64,000 bases of DNA from Meghimatium bilineatum (Eukaryota; Mollusca; Gastropoda; Stylommatophora; Philomycidae): assembly GCA_034231615.1 (NCBI GenBank), contig CM067311.1, positions 14,975,360 through 15,039,359 of the forward strand, given 5' to 3'. Numbering within the stretch: the stretch's first letter is position 1; each line of letters opens with the position of its first letter. The notes under the pieces were generated by a model. It was not told the origin of the DNA. It saw nothing but the letters and a program-made list of their open reading frames with translations, and ran no database searches. Below, piece by piece: positions 11,950-25,900 of the stretch. Made by a program: the position numbers and the translations under genes.

Positions 11950-14900
11950 CAAAAGAATATATTTCTAATGATAAAAACTAGATACATTTATGAAATGTGT
12001 TGAAAAATTTCAAAAAGAAAATAAAAAAATAAATTGATATTGATAAACTATATATATACACTTATGAAATGTGTTGAAAAGTTTGAAAATCAAAAAAAAA
12101 TTTTTTTATAATGATAAACTATATACATTTATGAAATGTGCTGAAAAGTTTGAACAAGAAAATTGAAAAAAAAATATTTCTAATGATAAACTATATACAT
12201 TTATGAAATTTGCTAAAAAGTTTGAAATAGAAAATGAAAAGATATATTTCTAGTGATAATCTACGGGTAGATACATGTATGAGATATTTTGAAAAGATGA
12301 AAAAGAAAATAAAAAAATTTATTTCTTATGATAAACTACCAGTAGATACATTTATGAGATGTGTTGAAAAGTTTGAAAAAGAAAATAAATTTTTTTATTT
12401 CTTATGATAAACTAGATACATTGCTGAAATGTATTGAAAAGTTTCAAAATCAAAGAAATATATTTCTAATAATAAATTAGATACATTTATGAAATGTGTT
12501 GAAAAGTGTGAACAAGAAAATTTAAAAAAAATTATTTCTAATGATAAACTATAAACATTTATAAAATGTTTTGAAAAGTTTGAAAAATAAAATGAAAAGA
12601 TACATTTCTAGTGATAATCAACTGGTAGATACATATATGAGATGTGTTGAAAAGTTTTAAAATAAAAAAAAAATATTTCTAATGATATACTAGATACATT
12701 TATGAAATGTGTTGAAAAATTTCAAAAAGAAAATAAAAAAATTAATTGATATTGATAAACTATATATATACACTTATGAAATGTGTTGAAAAGTTTGGAA
12801 AAGAAAATAAAAAAAAATTATTTCTATTGATAAACTATATACATTTATGAAATGTGTTGAAAAGATTGAAAAATAAAATGAAAAGATATATTTCTAGTGA
12901 TAATCTACCGGTAGATACATTTATGAGATGTGTTGAAAAGTTTGAAATTAAAAAATATTTATTTCTAATAATAAACTAGATACATTTATGAGATGTGTTG
13001 AAAATTTTGGAAAAGAAAATCAAAAAAATATATTTCTAATGATAAACTATATTCATTTATGAAATGTGTTGAAAAGTTTGAACAAGAAAATAAAAAAAAA
13101 TATTTCTAATGATAAACTATATACATTTATGAAATGTGTTGAAAAGTTTCAAAATCAAAGAAATATATTTCTAATGATAAACTAGATACATTTATGAAAT
13201 GTGTTGAAAAGTTTGAACAAGAAAATAAAAAAAAAATATTTCTAATGATAAACTATATACATTTATGAAATGTGTTGAAAAGTTTCAAAATCAAAGAAAT
13301 ATATTTCTAATAATAAATTAGATACATTTATGAAATGTTTTGAAAAGTTTGAAAAATAAAATGAAAAGATACATTTCTAGTGATAATCAACCGGTAGATA
13401 CATATATGAGATGTGTTGAAAAGTTTTAAAATCAAAAAAAATATATTTCTAATGATATACTAGATACATTTATGAAATGTGTTGAAAAGTTTCAAAAAGA
13501 AAGTAAAAAAATAAATTGATATTGATAAACTATATATATACACTTATGAAATGTGTTGAAAAGTTTGAAAATCAAAAAAAATTTTTTTTATAATGATAAA
13601 CTATATACATTTATGAAATGTGCTGAAAAGTTTGAACAAGAAAATTGAAAAATAAATATTTCTAATGATAAACTATATACATTTATGAAATTTGCTAAAA
13701 AGTTTGAAATAGAAAATGAAAAGATATATTTCTAGTGATAATCTACGGGTAGATACATGTATGAGATATTTTGAAAAGATGAAAAAGAAAATAAAAAAAT
13801 TTATTTCTTATGATAAACTACCAGTAGATACATTTATGAGATGTGTTGAAAAGTTTGAAAAAGAAAATAAATTTTTTTATTTCTTATGATAAACTAGATA
13901 CATTGCTGAAATGTATTGAAAAGTTTCAAAATCAAAGAAATATATTTCTAATAATAAATTAGATACATTTATGAAATGTGTTGAAAAGTGTGAACAAGAA
14001 AATTTAAAAAAAATTATTTCTAATGATAAACTATAAACATTTATAAAATGTTTTGAAAAGTTTGAAAAATAAAATGAAAAGATACATTTCTAGTGATAAT
14101 CAACTGGTAGATACATATATGAGATGTGTTGAAAAGTTTTAAAATAAAAAAAAAATATTTCTAATGATATACTAGATACATTTATGAAATGTGTTTAAAA
14201 ATTTTTTAAAAATCAAAAGAATATATTTCTAATGATAAAAACTAGATACATTTATGAAATGTGTTGAAAAATTTCAAAAAGAAAATAAAAAAATTAATTG
14301 ATATTGATAAACTATATATATACACTTATGAAATGTGTTGAAAAGTTTGGAAAAGAAAATAAAAAAAAATTATTTCTATTGATAAACTATATACATTTAT
14401 GAAATGTGTTGAAAAGATTGAAAAATAAAATGAAAAGATATATTTCTAGTGATAATCTACCGGTAGATACATTTATGAGATGTGTTGAAAAGTTTGAAAT
14501 TAAAAAATATTTATTTCTAATAATAAACTAGATACATTTATGAGATGTGTTGAAAATTTTGGAAAAGAAAATCAAAAAAATATATTTCTAATGATAAACT
14601 ATATTCATTTATGAAATGTGTTGAAAAGTTTGAACAAGAAAATAAAAAAAAATATTTCTAATGATAAACTATATACATTTATGAAATGTGTTGAAAAGTT
14701 TCAAAATCAAAGAAATATATTTCTAATGATAAACTAGATACATTTATGAAATGTGTTGAAAAGTTTGAACAAGAAAATAAAAAAAAAATATTTCTAATGA
14801 TAAACTATATACATTTATGAAATGTGTTGAAAAGTTTCAAAATCAAAGAAATATATTTCTAATAATAAATTAGATACATTTATGAAATGTTTTGAAAAGT

Positions 14901-15060
14901 TTGAAAAATAAAATGAAAAGATACATTTCTAGTGATAATCAACCGGTAGATACATATATGAGATGTGTTGAAAAGTTTTAAAATAAAAAAAAATATATTT
15001 CTAATGATATACTAGATACATTTATGAAATGTGTTGAAAAGTTTCAAAAAGAAAATAAAA
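11950..15060. repeat. 1.48-kb higher-order repeat within the satellite
   Basis: A block of about 21 monomers is repeated. The private variant 'ataaacatttataaaatg' occurs at 12551 and 14033, 1482 bp apart, and neighbouring variants recur in the same order ('ctacgggtagatacatg' near 12260 and 13745). A further diverged block with similar order precedes 11950. Confidence 0.75.
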
Positions 15061-18000
15061 AAATAAATTGATATTGATAAACTATATATATACACTTATG
15101 AAATGTGTTGAAAAGTTTGAAAATCAAAAAAAAATTTTTTTATAATGATAAACTATATACATTTATGAAATGTGCTGAAAAGTTTGAACAAGAAAATTGA
15201 AAAATAAATATTTCTAATGATAAACTATATACATTTATGAAATGTGTTGAAAAGTTTGAAATTTAAAAAAAATATATTTCTAATGATAAACTATATACAT
15301 TTATGAAATGTGTTGAAAAGTTTGAAATTTAAAAAAAATATATTTCTAATGATAAACTATATACATTTATGAAATGTGCTAAAAAGTTTGAAATAGAAAA
15401 TGAAAAGATATATTTCTAGTGATAATCTACGGGTAGATACATGTATGAGATATTTTGAAAAGATGAAAAAGAAAATAAAAAAATTTATTTCTTATGATAA
15501 ACTACCAGTAGATACATTTATGAGATGTGTTGAAAAGTTTGAAAAAGAAAATAAAATTTTTTATTTCTTATGATAAACTAGATACATTGCTGAAATGTAT
15601 TGAAAAGTTTCAAAATCAAAGAAATATTTTTCTAATGATAAATTAGATACATTTATGAAATGTGTTGAAAAGTGTGAACAAGAAAATTAAAAAAAAATTA
15701 TTTCTAATGATAAACTATATACATTTATGAAATGTGTTGAAAAGTTTGAAAAAGAAAAATAAAAAAATATATTTCTTATGATAAACTACCGGTAGATACA
15801 TTTATGAGATGTGTTGAAAAGTTTTAAAATCAAAAAAATATATTTCTAATGATATACTAGATACATTTATGAAATGTGTTTAAAAATTTTTTAAAAATCA
15901 AAAAAATATATTTCTAATGATAAAAACTAGATACATTTATGAAATGTGTTGAAAAATTTCAAAAAGAAAATAAAAAAATAAATTGATATTGATAAACTAT
16001 ATATATACACTTATGAAATGTGTTGAAAAGTTTGAAAATAAAAAAAAAAAATTTTTATAATGATAAACTATATACATTTATGAGATGTGTTGAAAAGTTT
16101 GGAATTTAAAAAAATATATTTCTAATAATAAACTATATTCATTTATGAAATGTGTTGAAAAGTTTGAACAAGAAAATAAAAAAAAAATATTTCTAATGAT
16201 AAACTATATACATTTATGAAATGTGTTGAAAAGTTTGAAAAAGAAAATAAAAATATATATTTCTAATGATAAACTAGATACATTGCTGAAATGTGTTGAA
16301 AAGTTTCAAAATCAAAGAAATATATTTCTAATAATAAATTAGATACATTTATGAAATGTGTTGAAAAGTTTCAAAATCAAAGAAATATATTTCTAATAAT
16401 AAATTAGATACATTTATGAAATGTTTTGAAAAGTTTGAAAAATAAAATGAAAAGATACATTTCTAGTGATAATCAACCGGTAGATACATATATGAGATGT
16501 GTTGAAAAGTTTTAAAATCAAAAAAAATATATTTCTAATGATATACTAGATACATTTATGAAATGTGTTGAAAAGTTTCAAAATCAAAAAAATATATTTC
16601 TAATGATAAAAACTAGATACATTTATGAAATGTGTTGAAAAATTTCAAAAAGAAAATAAAAAAATAAATTGATATTGATAAACTATATATATACACTTAT
16701 GAAATGTGTTGAAAAGTTTGAAAATCAAAAAAAAAACTTTTTATAATGATAAACTATATACATTTATGAAATGTGTTGAAAAGTTTGGAAAAGAAAATAA
16801 AAAAATATATTTCTTATGATAAACTACCGGTAGATACATTTATGAGATGTGTTGAAAAGTTTGAAATTTAAAAAAATATATTTCTAATAATAAACTAGAT
16901 ACATTTATGAGATGTGTTGAAAATTTTGGAAAAGAAAATCCAAAAAATATATTTCTAATGATAAACTATATTCATTTATGAAATGTGTTGAAAAGTTTGA
17001 AAAAGAAAATAAAAAAAAAATATTTCTAATGATAAACTATATACATTGCTGAAATGTGTTGAAAAGTTTGAAAAAGAAAATAAAAATATATATTTCTAAT
17101 GATAAACTAGATACATTGCTGAAATGTGTTGAAAAGTTTCAAAATCAAAGAAATATATTTCTAATAATAAATTAGATACATTTATGAAATGTGTTGAAAA
17201 GTTTGAACAAGAAAATAAAAAATAAAAATTTCTAATGATAAACTATATACATTTATGAAATGTGTTGAAATGTTTGAAAAATAAAATAAAAATATATATT
17301 TCTAATGATAAACTAGATACATTGCTGAAATGTGTTGAAAAGTTTCAAAATCAAAGAAATATATTTCTAATAATAAATTAGATACATTTATGAAATGTTT
17401 TGAAAAGTTTGAAAAATAAAATGAAAAGATACATTTCTAGTGATAATCAACCGGTAGATACATATATGAGATGTGTTGAAAAGTTTTAAAATAAAAAAAA
17501 ATATATTTCTAATGATATACTAGATACATTTATGAAATGTGTTGAAAAGTTTCAAAATCAAAAAAATATATTTCTAATGATAAAAACTAGATACATTTAT
17601 GAAATGTGTTGAAAAATTTCAAAAAGAAAATAAAAAAATAAATTGATATTGATAAACTATATATATACACTTATGAAATGTGTTGAAAAGTTTGAAAATC
17701 AAAAAAAAAATTTTTTATAATGATAAACTATATACATTTGTGAAATGTGCTTAAAAGTTTGAACAAGAAAATCAAAAAAAAATATTTCTAATGATAAACT
17801 ATATACATTTATGAAATGTGTTGAAAAGTTTGAACAAGAAAATTGAAAAAAAAATATTTCTAATGATAAACTATATACATTTATGAAATGTGCTAAAAAG
17901 TTTGAAATATAAAATGAAAAGATATATTTCTAGTGATAATCTACGGGTAGATACATGTATGAGATATTTTGAAAAGATGAAAAAGAAAATAAAAAAATGT

Positions 18001-19999
18001 ATTTCTTATGATAAACTACCAGTAGATACATTTATGAGATGTGTTGAAAAGTTTGAAAAAGAAAATAAATTTTTTTATTTCTTATGATAAACTAGATACA
18101 TTGCTGAAATGTATTGAAAAGTTTCAAAATCAAAGAAATATATTTCTAATAATAAATTAGATACATTTATGAAATGTGTTGAAAAGTGTGAACAAGAAAA
18201 TTAAAAAAAAAATATTTCTAATGATAAACTATATACATTTATGAAATGTTTTGAAAAGTTTGAACAAGAAAATTGAAAAATAAATATTTCTAATGATAAA
18301 CTATATACATTTATGAAATGTGCTGAAAAGTTTGAACAAGAAAATTGAAAAATAAATATTTCTAATGATAAACTATATACATTTATGAAATGTGCTAAAA
18401 AGTTTGAAATAGAAAATGAAAAGATATATTTCTAGTGATAATCTACGGGTAGATACATGTATGAGATATTTTGAAAAGATGAAAAAGAAAATAAAAAAAT
18501 TTATTTCTTATGATAAACTACCAGTAGATACATTTATGAGATGTGTTGAAAAGTTTGAAAAAGAAAATAAATTTTTTTATTTCTTATGATAAACTAGATA
18601 CATTGCTGAAATGTATTGAAAAGTTTCAAAATCAAAGAAATATTTTTCTAATGATAAATTAGATACATTTATGAAATGTGTTGAAAAGTGTGAACAAGAA
18701 AATTAAAAAAAAATTATTTCTAATGATAAACTATATACATTTATGAAATGTGTTGAAAAGTTTGAAAAAGAAAAATAAAAAAATATATTTCTTATGATAA
18801 ACTACCGGTAGATACATTTATGAGATGTGTTGAAAAGTTTTAAAATCAAAAAAATATATTTCTAATGATATACTAGATACATTTATGAAATGTGTTGAAA
18901 AATTTCAAAAAGAAAATAAAAAAATAAATTGATATTGATAAACTATATATATACACTTATGAAATGTGTTGAAAAGTTTGAAAATCAAAAAAAAAAATTT
19001 TTATAATGATAAACTATATACATTTATGAGATGTGTTGAAAAGTTTGAAATTTAAAAAAATATATTTCTAATAATAAACTATATTCATTTATGAAATGTG
19101 TTGAAAAGTTTGAACAAGAAAATAAAAAAAAAATATTTCTAATGATAAACTATATACATTTATGAAATGTGTTGAAAAGTTTGAAAAAGAAAATAAAAAT
19201 ATATATTTCTAATGATAAACTAGATACATTGCTGAAATGTGTTGAAAAGTTTCAAAATCAAAGAAATATATTTCTAATAATAAATTAGATACATTTATGA
19301 AATGTGTTGAAAAGTTTCAAAATCAAAGAAATATATTTCTAATAATAAATTAGATACATTTATGAAATGTTTTGAAAAGTTTGAAAAATAAAATGAAAAG
19401 ATACATTTCTAGTGATAATCAACCGGTAGATACATATATGAGATGTGTTGAAAAGTTTTAAAATAAAAAAAAATATATTTCTAATGATATACTAGATACA
19501 TTTATGAAATGTGTTGAAAAGTTTCAAAATCAAAAAAATATATTTCTAATGATAAAAACTAGATACATTTATGAAATGTGTTGAAAAATTTCAAAAAGAA
19601 AATAAAAAAATAAATTGATATTGATAAACTATATATATACACTTATGAAATGTGTTGAAAAGTTTGAAAATAAAAAAAAAAACTTTTTATAATGATAAAC
19701 TATATACATTTATGAAATGTGTTGAAAAGTTTGGAAAAGAAAATAAAAAAATATATTTCTTATGATAAACTACCGGTAGATACATTTATGAGATGTGTTG
19801 AAAAGTTTGAAATTTAAAAAAATATATTTCTAATAATAAACTAGATACATTTATGAGATGTGTTGAAAATTTTGGAAAAGAAAATCAAAAAAATATATTT
19901 CTAATGATAAACTATATTCATTTATGAAATGTGTTGAAAAGTTTGAACAAGAAAATAAAAAAAAAATATTTCTAATGATAAACTATATACATTTATGAA

Positions 20000-22900
20000 A
20001 TGTGTTGAAAAGTTTCAAAATCAAAGAAATATATTTCTAATAATAAATTAGATACATTTATGAAATGTTTTGAAAAGTTTGAAAAATAAAATGAAAAGAT
20101 ACATTTCTAGTGATAATCAACCGGTAGATACATATATGAGATGTGTTGAAAAGTTTTAAAATAAAAAAAAATATATTTCTAATGATATACTAGATACATT
20201 TATGAAATGTGTTGAAAAGTTTCAAAATCAAAAAAATATATTTCTAATGATAAAAACTAGATACATTTATGAAATGTGTTGAAAAATTTCAAAAAGAAAA
20301 TAAAAAAATAAATTGATATTGATAAACTATATATATACACTTATGAAATGTGTTGAAAAGTTTGAAAATCAAAAAAAAATCTGTATCTGTATCTATATAC
20401 ATTTATGAAATTTGCTAAAAAGTTTGAAATATAAAATGAAAAGATATATTTCTAGTGATAATCTACGGGTAGATACATGTATGAGATATTTTGAAAAGAT
20501 GAAAAAGAAAATTAAAAAATGTATTTCTTATGATAAACTACCAGTAGATACATTTATGAGATGTGTTGAAAAGTTTGAAAAAGAAAATAAAATTTTTTAT
20601 TTCTTATGATAAACTAGATACATTGCTGAAATGTATTGAAAAGTTTCAAAATCAAAGAAATATATTTCTAATAATAAATTAGATACATTTATGAAATGTG
20701 TTGAAAAGTGTGAACAAGAAAATTAAAAAAAAATTATTTCTAATGATAAACTATATACATTTATGAAATGTTTTGAAAAGTTTGAAAAATAAAATGAAAA
20801 GATACATTTCTAGTGATAATCAACTGGTAGATACATATATGAGATGTGTTGAAAAGTTTCAAAATCAAAGAAATATATTTCTAATAATAAATTAGATACA
20901 TTGCTGAAATGTGTTGAAAAGTTTCAAAATCAAAGAAATATATTTCTAATAATAAATTAGATACATTTATGAAATGTGTTGAAAAGTGTGAACAAGAAAA
21001 TTAAAAAAAAATTATTTCTAATGATAAACTATATACATTTATGAAATGTTTTGAAAAGTTTGAAAAATAAAATGAAAAGATACATTTCTAGTGATAATCA
21101 ACTGGTAGATACATATATGAGATGTGTTGAAAAGTTTTAAAATCAAAAAAAAATATTTCTAATGATATACTAGATACATTTATGAAATGTGTTTAAAAAT
21201 TTTTTAAAAATCAAAAGAATATATTTCTAATGATAAAAACTAGATACATTTATGAAATGTGTTGAAAAATTTAAAAAGAAAATAAAAAAATTAATTGATA
21301 ATGATAAACTATATATATACACTTATGAAATGTGTTGAAAAGTTTGGAAAAGAAAATCAAAAATTTTATTTCTAGTGATAAACTAGATACATTTATGAAA
21401 TTTGTTGAAAAGTTTGAACAAGAAAATAAAAAAAAATTATTTCTATTGATAAACTATATACATTTATGAAATGTGTTGAAAAGATTGAAAAATAAAATGA
21501 AAAGATATATTTCTAGTGATAATCTACCGGTAGATACATTTATGAGATGTGTTGAAAAGTTTGAAATTAAAAAATATTTATTTCTAATAATAAACTAGAT
21601 ACATTTATGAGATGTGTTGAAAATTTTGGAAAAGAAAATCAAAAAAATATATTTCTAATGATAAACTATATTCATTTATGAAATGTGTTGAAAAGTTTGA
21701 ACAAGAAAATAAAAAAAAAATATTTCTAATGATAAACTATATACATTTATGAAATGTGTTGAAAAGTTTCAAAATCAAAGAAATATATTTCTAATGATAA
21801 ACTAGATACATTTATGAGATGTGTTGAAAAGATTGAAAAAGAAAATCAAAAAATATATTTCTAGTGATACTCTTCCGGTAGATACATTTATAAGATGTGT
21901 GCAACAGTTTGAAAATCAATAATATATATTTCTAATGATAAACTAGATATATTTATGAGATGTGTTGAAAAGTTTGAAAAAGAAAATAAAAATATATATT
22001 TCTTTTGATAAACTAGATACATTTATGAGATGTGTTGAAAAGTTTGAAAAAGAAAATAAAAAATATATTTCTAGTGATAAACTAGATACATTTATGAGAT
22101 GTGTTGAAAAGATTGAAAAAGAAAATAAAAAAATATATTTCTAATAATAAACTACCGGTAGATACATTTATGAGATGTGTTGAAAAGATTGAAAAAGAAA
22201 ATAAAAAAATATATTTCTAATAATAAACTACCGGTAGATACATTTATGAGATGTGTTGAAAAGTTTGAAAAAGAAAATCAAAAAATTTATTTCTTATGAT
22301 AAACTACCGGTAGATACATTTATGAGATGTGTTGAAAATTTTGAAAAAGAAAATAAAAATATATATTTCTAATGATAAACTATATTCATTTATGAAATGT
22401 GTTGAAAAGTTTGAACAAGAAAATAAAAATATATATTTCTAATGATAAACTAGATACATTGCTGAAATGTGTTGAAATGTTTCAAAATCAAAGAAATATA
22501 TTTCTAATGATAAACTAGATACATTTATGAGATGTGTTGAAAAGTTTGAAAAAGAAAATAAAAAATATATTTCTAGTGATAAACTAGATACATTTATGAG
22601 ATGTGTTGAAAAGATTGAAAAAGAAAATCAAAAAATAAATTTCTATTGATAAACTAGATACATTGCTGAAATGTGTTGAAAAGTTTCAAAATCAAAGAAA
22701 TATTTTTCTAATGATACATTAGATACATTTATGAAATGTGTTGAAAAGTTTGAACAAGAAAATGAAAAGATATATTTCTAGTGATAATCTACCGGTAGAT
22801 ACATTTATGAGATGTATTGAAAAGATTGAAAAAGAATATAAAATAAAAATATTTCTAATGATAAACTATATACATTTATAAAATGTGTTGAAAAGTTTGA

Positions 22901-25900
22901 AAAATAAAATGAAAAGATATATTTCTAGTGATAATCTACCGGTAGATACATTTATGAGATGTGTTGAAAAGTTTGAAATTAAAAAATATTTATTTCTAAT
23001 AATAAACTAGATACATTTATGAGATGTGTTGAAAATTTTGGAAAAGAAAATCAAAAAAATATATTTCTAATGATAAACTATATTCATTTATGAAATGTGT
23101 TGAAAAGTTTCAAAATCAAAGAAATATATTTCTAATGATAAACTAGATACATTTATGAGATGTGTTGAAAAGTTTGAAAAAGAAAATCAAAAAATATATT
23201 TCTAGTGATACTCTTACGGTAGATGCATTTATAAGATGTGTGCAACAGTTTGAAAATCAATAATATATATTTCTAATGATAAACTAGATATATTTATGAG
23301 ATGTGTTGAAAAGTTTGAAAAAGAAAATAAAAAATATATTTCTAGTGATAGACTAGATACATTTATGAGATGTGTTGAAAAGTTTGAAAAATAAAAATAA
23401 AAAATATATTTCTAGTGATAAACTAGATACATTTATGAGATGTGTTGAAAAGATTGAAAAAGAAAATAAAAAAATATATTTCTAAGAATAAACTACCGGT
23501 AGATACATTTATGAGATGTGTTGAAAAGATTGAAAAAGAAAATAAAAAAATATATTTCTAATAATAAACTACCGGTAGATACATTTATGAGATGTGTTGA
23601 AAATTTTGAAAAAGAAAATAAAAATATATATTTCTAATGATAAACTAGATACATTGCTGAAATGTGTTGAAAAGTTTCAAAATCAAAGAAATATATTTCT
23701 AATAATAAATTAGATACATTTATGAAATGTGTTGAAAAGTTTGAACAAGAAAATAAAAAAAAAATATTTCTAATGATAAACTATATACATTTATGAAATG
23801 TGTTGAAAAGTTTGAAAAATAAAATAAAAATATATATTTCTAATGATAAACTAGATACATTGCTGAAATGTGTTGAAAAGTTTCAAAATCAAAGAAATAT
23901 ATTTCTAATAATAAATTAGATACATTTATGAAATGTTTTGAAAAGTTTGAAAAATAAAATGAAAAGATACATTTCTAGTGATAATCAACCGGTAGATACA
24001 TATATGAGATGTGTTGAAAAGTTTTAAAATAAAAAAAAATATATTTCTAATGATATACTAGATACATTTATGAAATGTGTTGAAAAGTTTCAAAATCAAA
24101 AAAATATATTTCTAATGATAAAAACTAGATACATTTATGAAATGTGTTGAAAAATTTCAAAAAGAAAATAAAAAAATAAATTGATATTGATAAACTATAT
24201 ATATACACTTATGAAATGTGTTGAAAAGTTTGAAAATCAAAAAAAAATCTGTATCTGTATCTATATACATTTATGAAATGTGCTAAAAAGTTTGAAATAT
24301 AAAATGAAAAGATATATTTCTAGTGATAATCTACGGGTAGATACATGTATGAGATATTTTGAAAAGATGAAAAAGAAAATTAAAAAATGTATTTCTTATG
24401 ATAAACTACCAGTAGATACATTTATGAGATGTGTTGAAAAGTTTGAAAAAGAAAATAAAATTTTTTATTTCTTATGATAAACTAGATACATTGCTGAAAT
24501 GTATTGAAAAGTTTCAAAATCAAAGAAATATATTTCTAATAATAAATTAGATACATTTATGAAATGTGTTGAAAAGTGTGAACAAGAAAATTAAAAAAAA
24601 ATTATTTCTAATGATAAACTATATACATTTATGAAATGTTTTGAAAAGTTTGAAAAATAAAATGAAAAGATACATTTCTAGTGATAATCAACTGGTAGAT
24701 ACATATATGAGATGTGTTGAAAAGTTTCAAAATCAAAGAAATATATTTCTAATAATAAATTAGATACATTGCTGAAATGTGTTGAAAAGTTTCAAAATCA
24801 AAGAAATATATTTCTAATAATAAATTAGATACATTTATGAAATGTGTTGAAAAGTGTGAACAAGAAAATTTAAAAAAAATTATTTCTAATGATAAACTAT
24901 ATACATTTATGAAATGTTTTGAAAAGTTTGAAAAATAAAATGAAAAGATACATTTCTAGTGATAATCAACTGGTAGATACATATATGAGATGTGTTGAAA
25001 AGTTTTAAAATCAAAAAAAAATATTTCTAATGATATACTAGATACATTTATGAAATGTGTTTAAAAATTTTTTAAAAATCAAAAGAATATATTTCTAATG
25101 ATAAAAACTAGATACATTTATGAAATGTGTTGAAAAATTTAAAAAGAAAATAAAAAAATTAATTGATAATGATAAACTATATATATACACTTATGAAATG
25201 TGTTGAAAAGTTTGGAAAAGAAAATCAAAAATTTTATTTCTAGTGATAAACTAGATACATTTATGAAATTTGTTGAAAAGTTTGAACAAGAAAATAAAAA
25301 AAAATTATTTCTATTGATAAACTATATACATTTATGAAATGTGTTGAAAAGATTGAAAAATAAAATGAAAAGATATATTTCTAGTGATAATCTACCGGTA
25401 GATACATTTATGAGATGTGTTGAAAAGTTTGAAATTAAAAAATATTTATTTCTAATAATAAACTAGATACATTTATGAGATGTGTTGAAAATTTTGGAAA
25501 AGAAAATCAAAAAAATATATTTCTAATGATAAACTATATTCATTTATGAAATGTGTTGAAAAGTTTGAACAAGAAAATAAAAAAAAAATATTTCTAATGA
25601 TAAACTATATACATTTATGAAATGTGTTGAAAAGTTTCAAAATCAAAGAAATATATTTCTAATGATAAACTAGATACATTTATGAGATGTGTTGAAAAGA
25701 TTGAAAAAGAAAATCAAAAAATATATTTCTAGTGATACTCTTCCGGTAGATACATTTATAAGATGTGTGCAACAGTTTGAAAATCAATAATATATATTTC
25801 TAATGATAAACTAGATATATTTATGAGATGTGTTGAAAAGTTTGAAAAAGAAAATAAAAATATATATTTCTTTTGATAAACTAGATACATTTATGAGATG

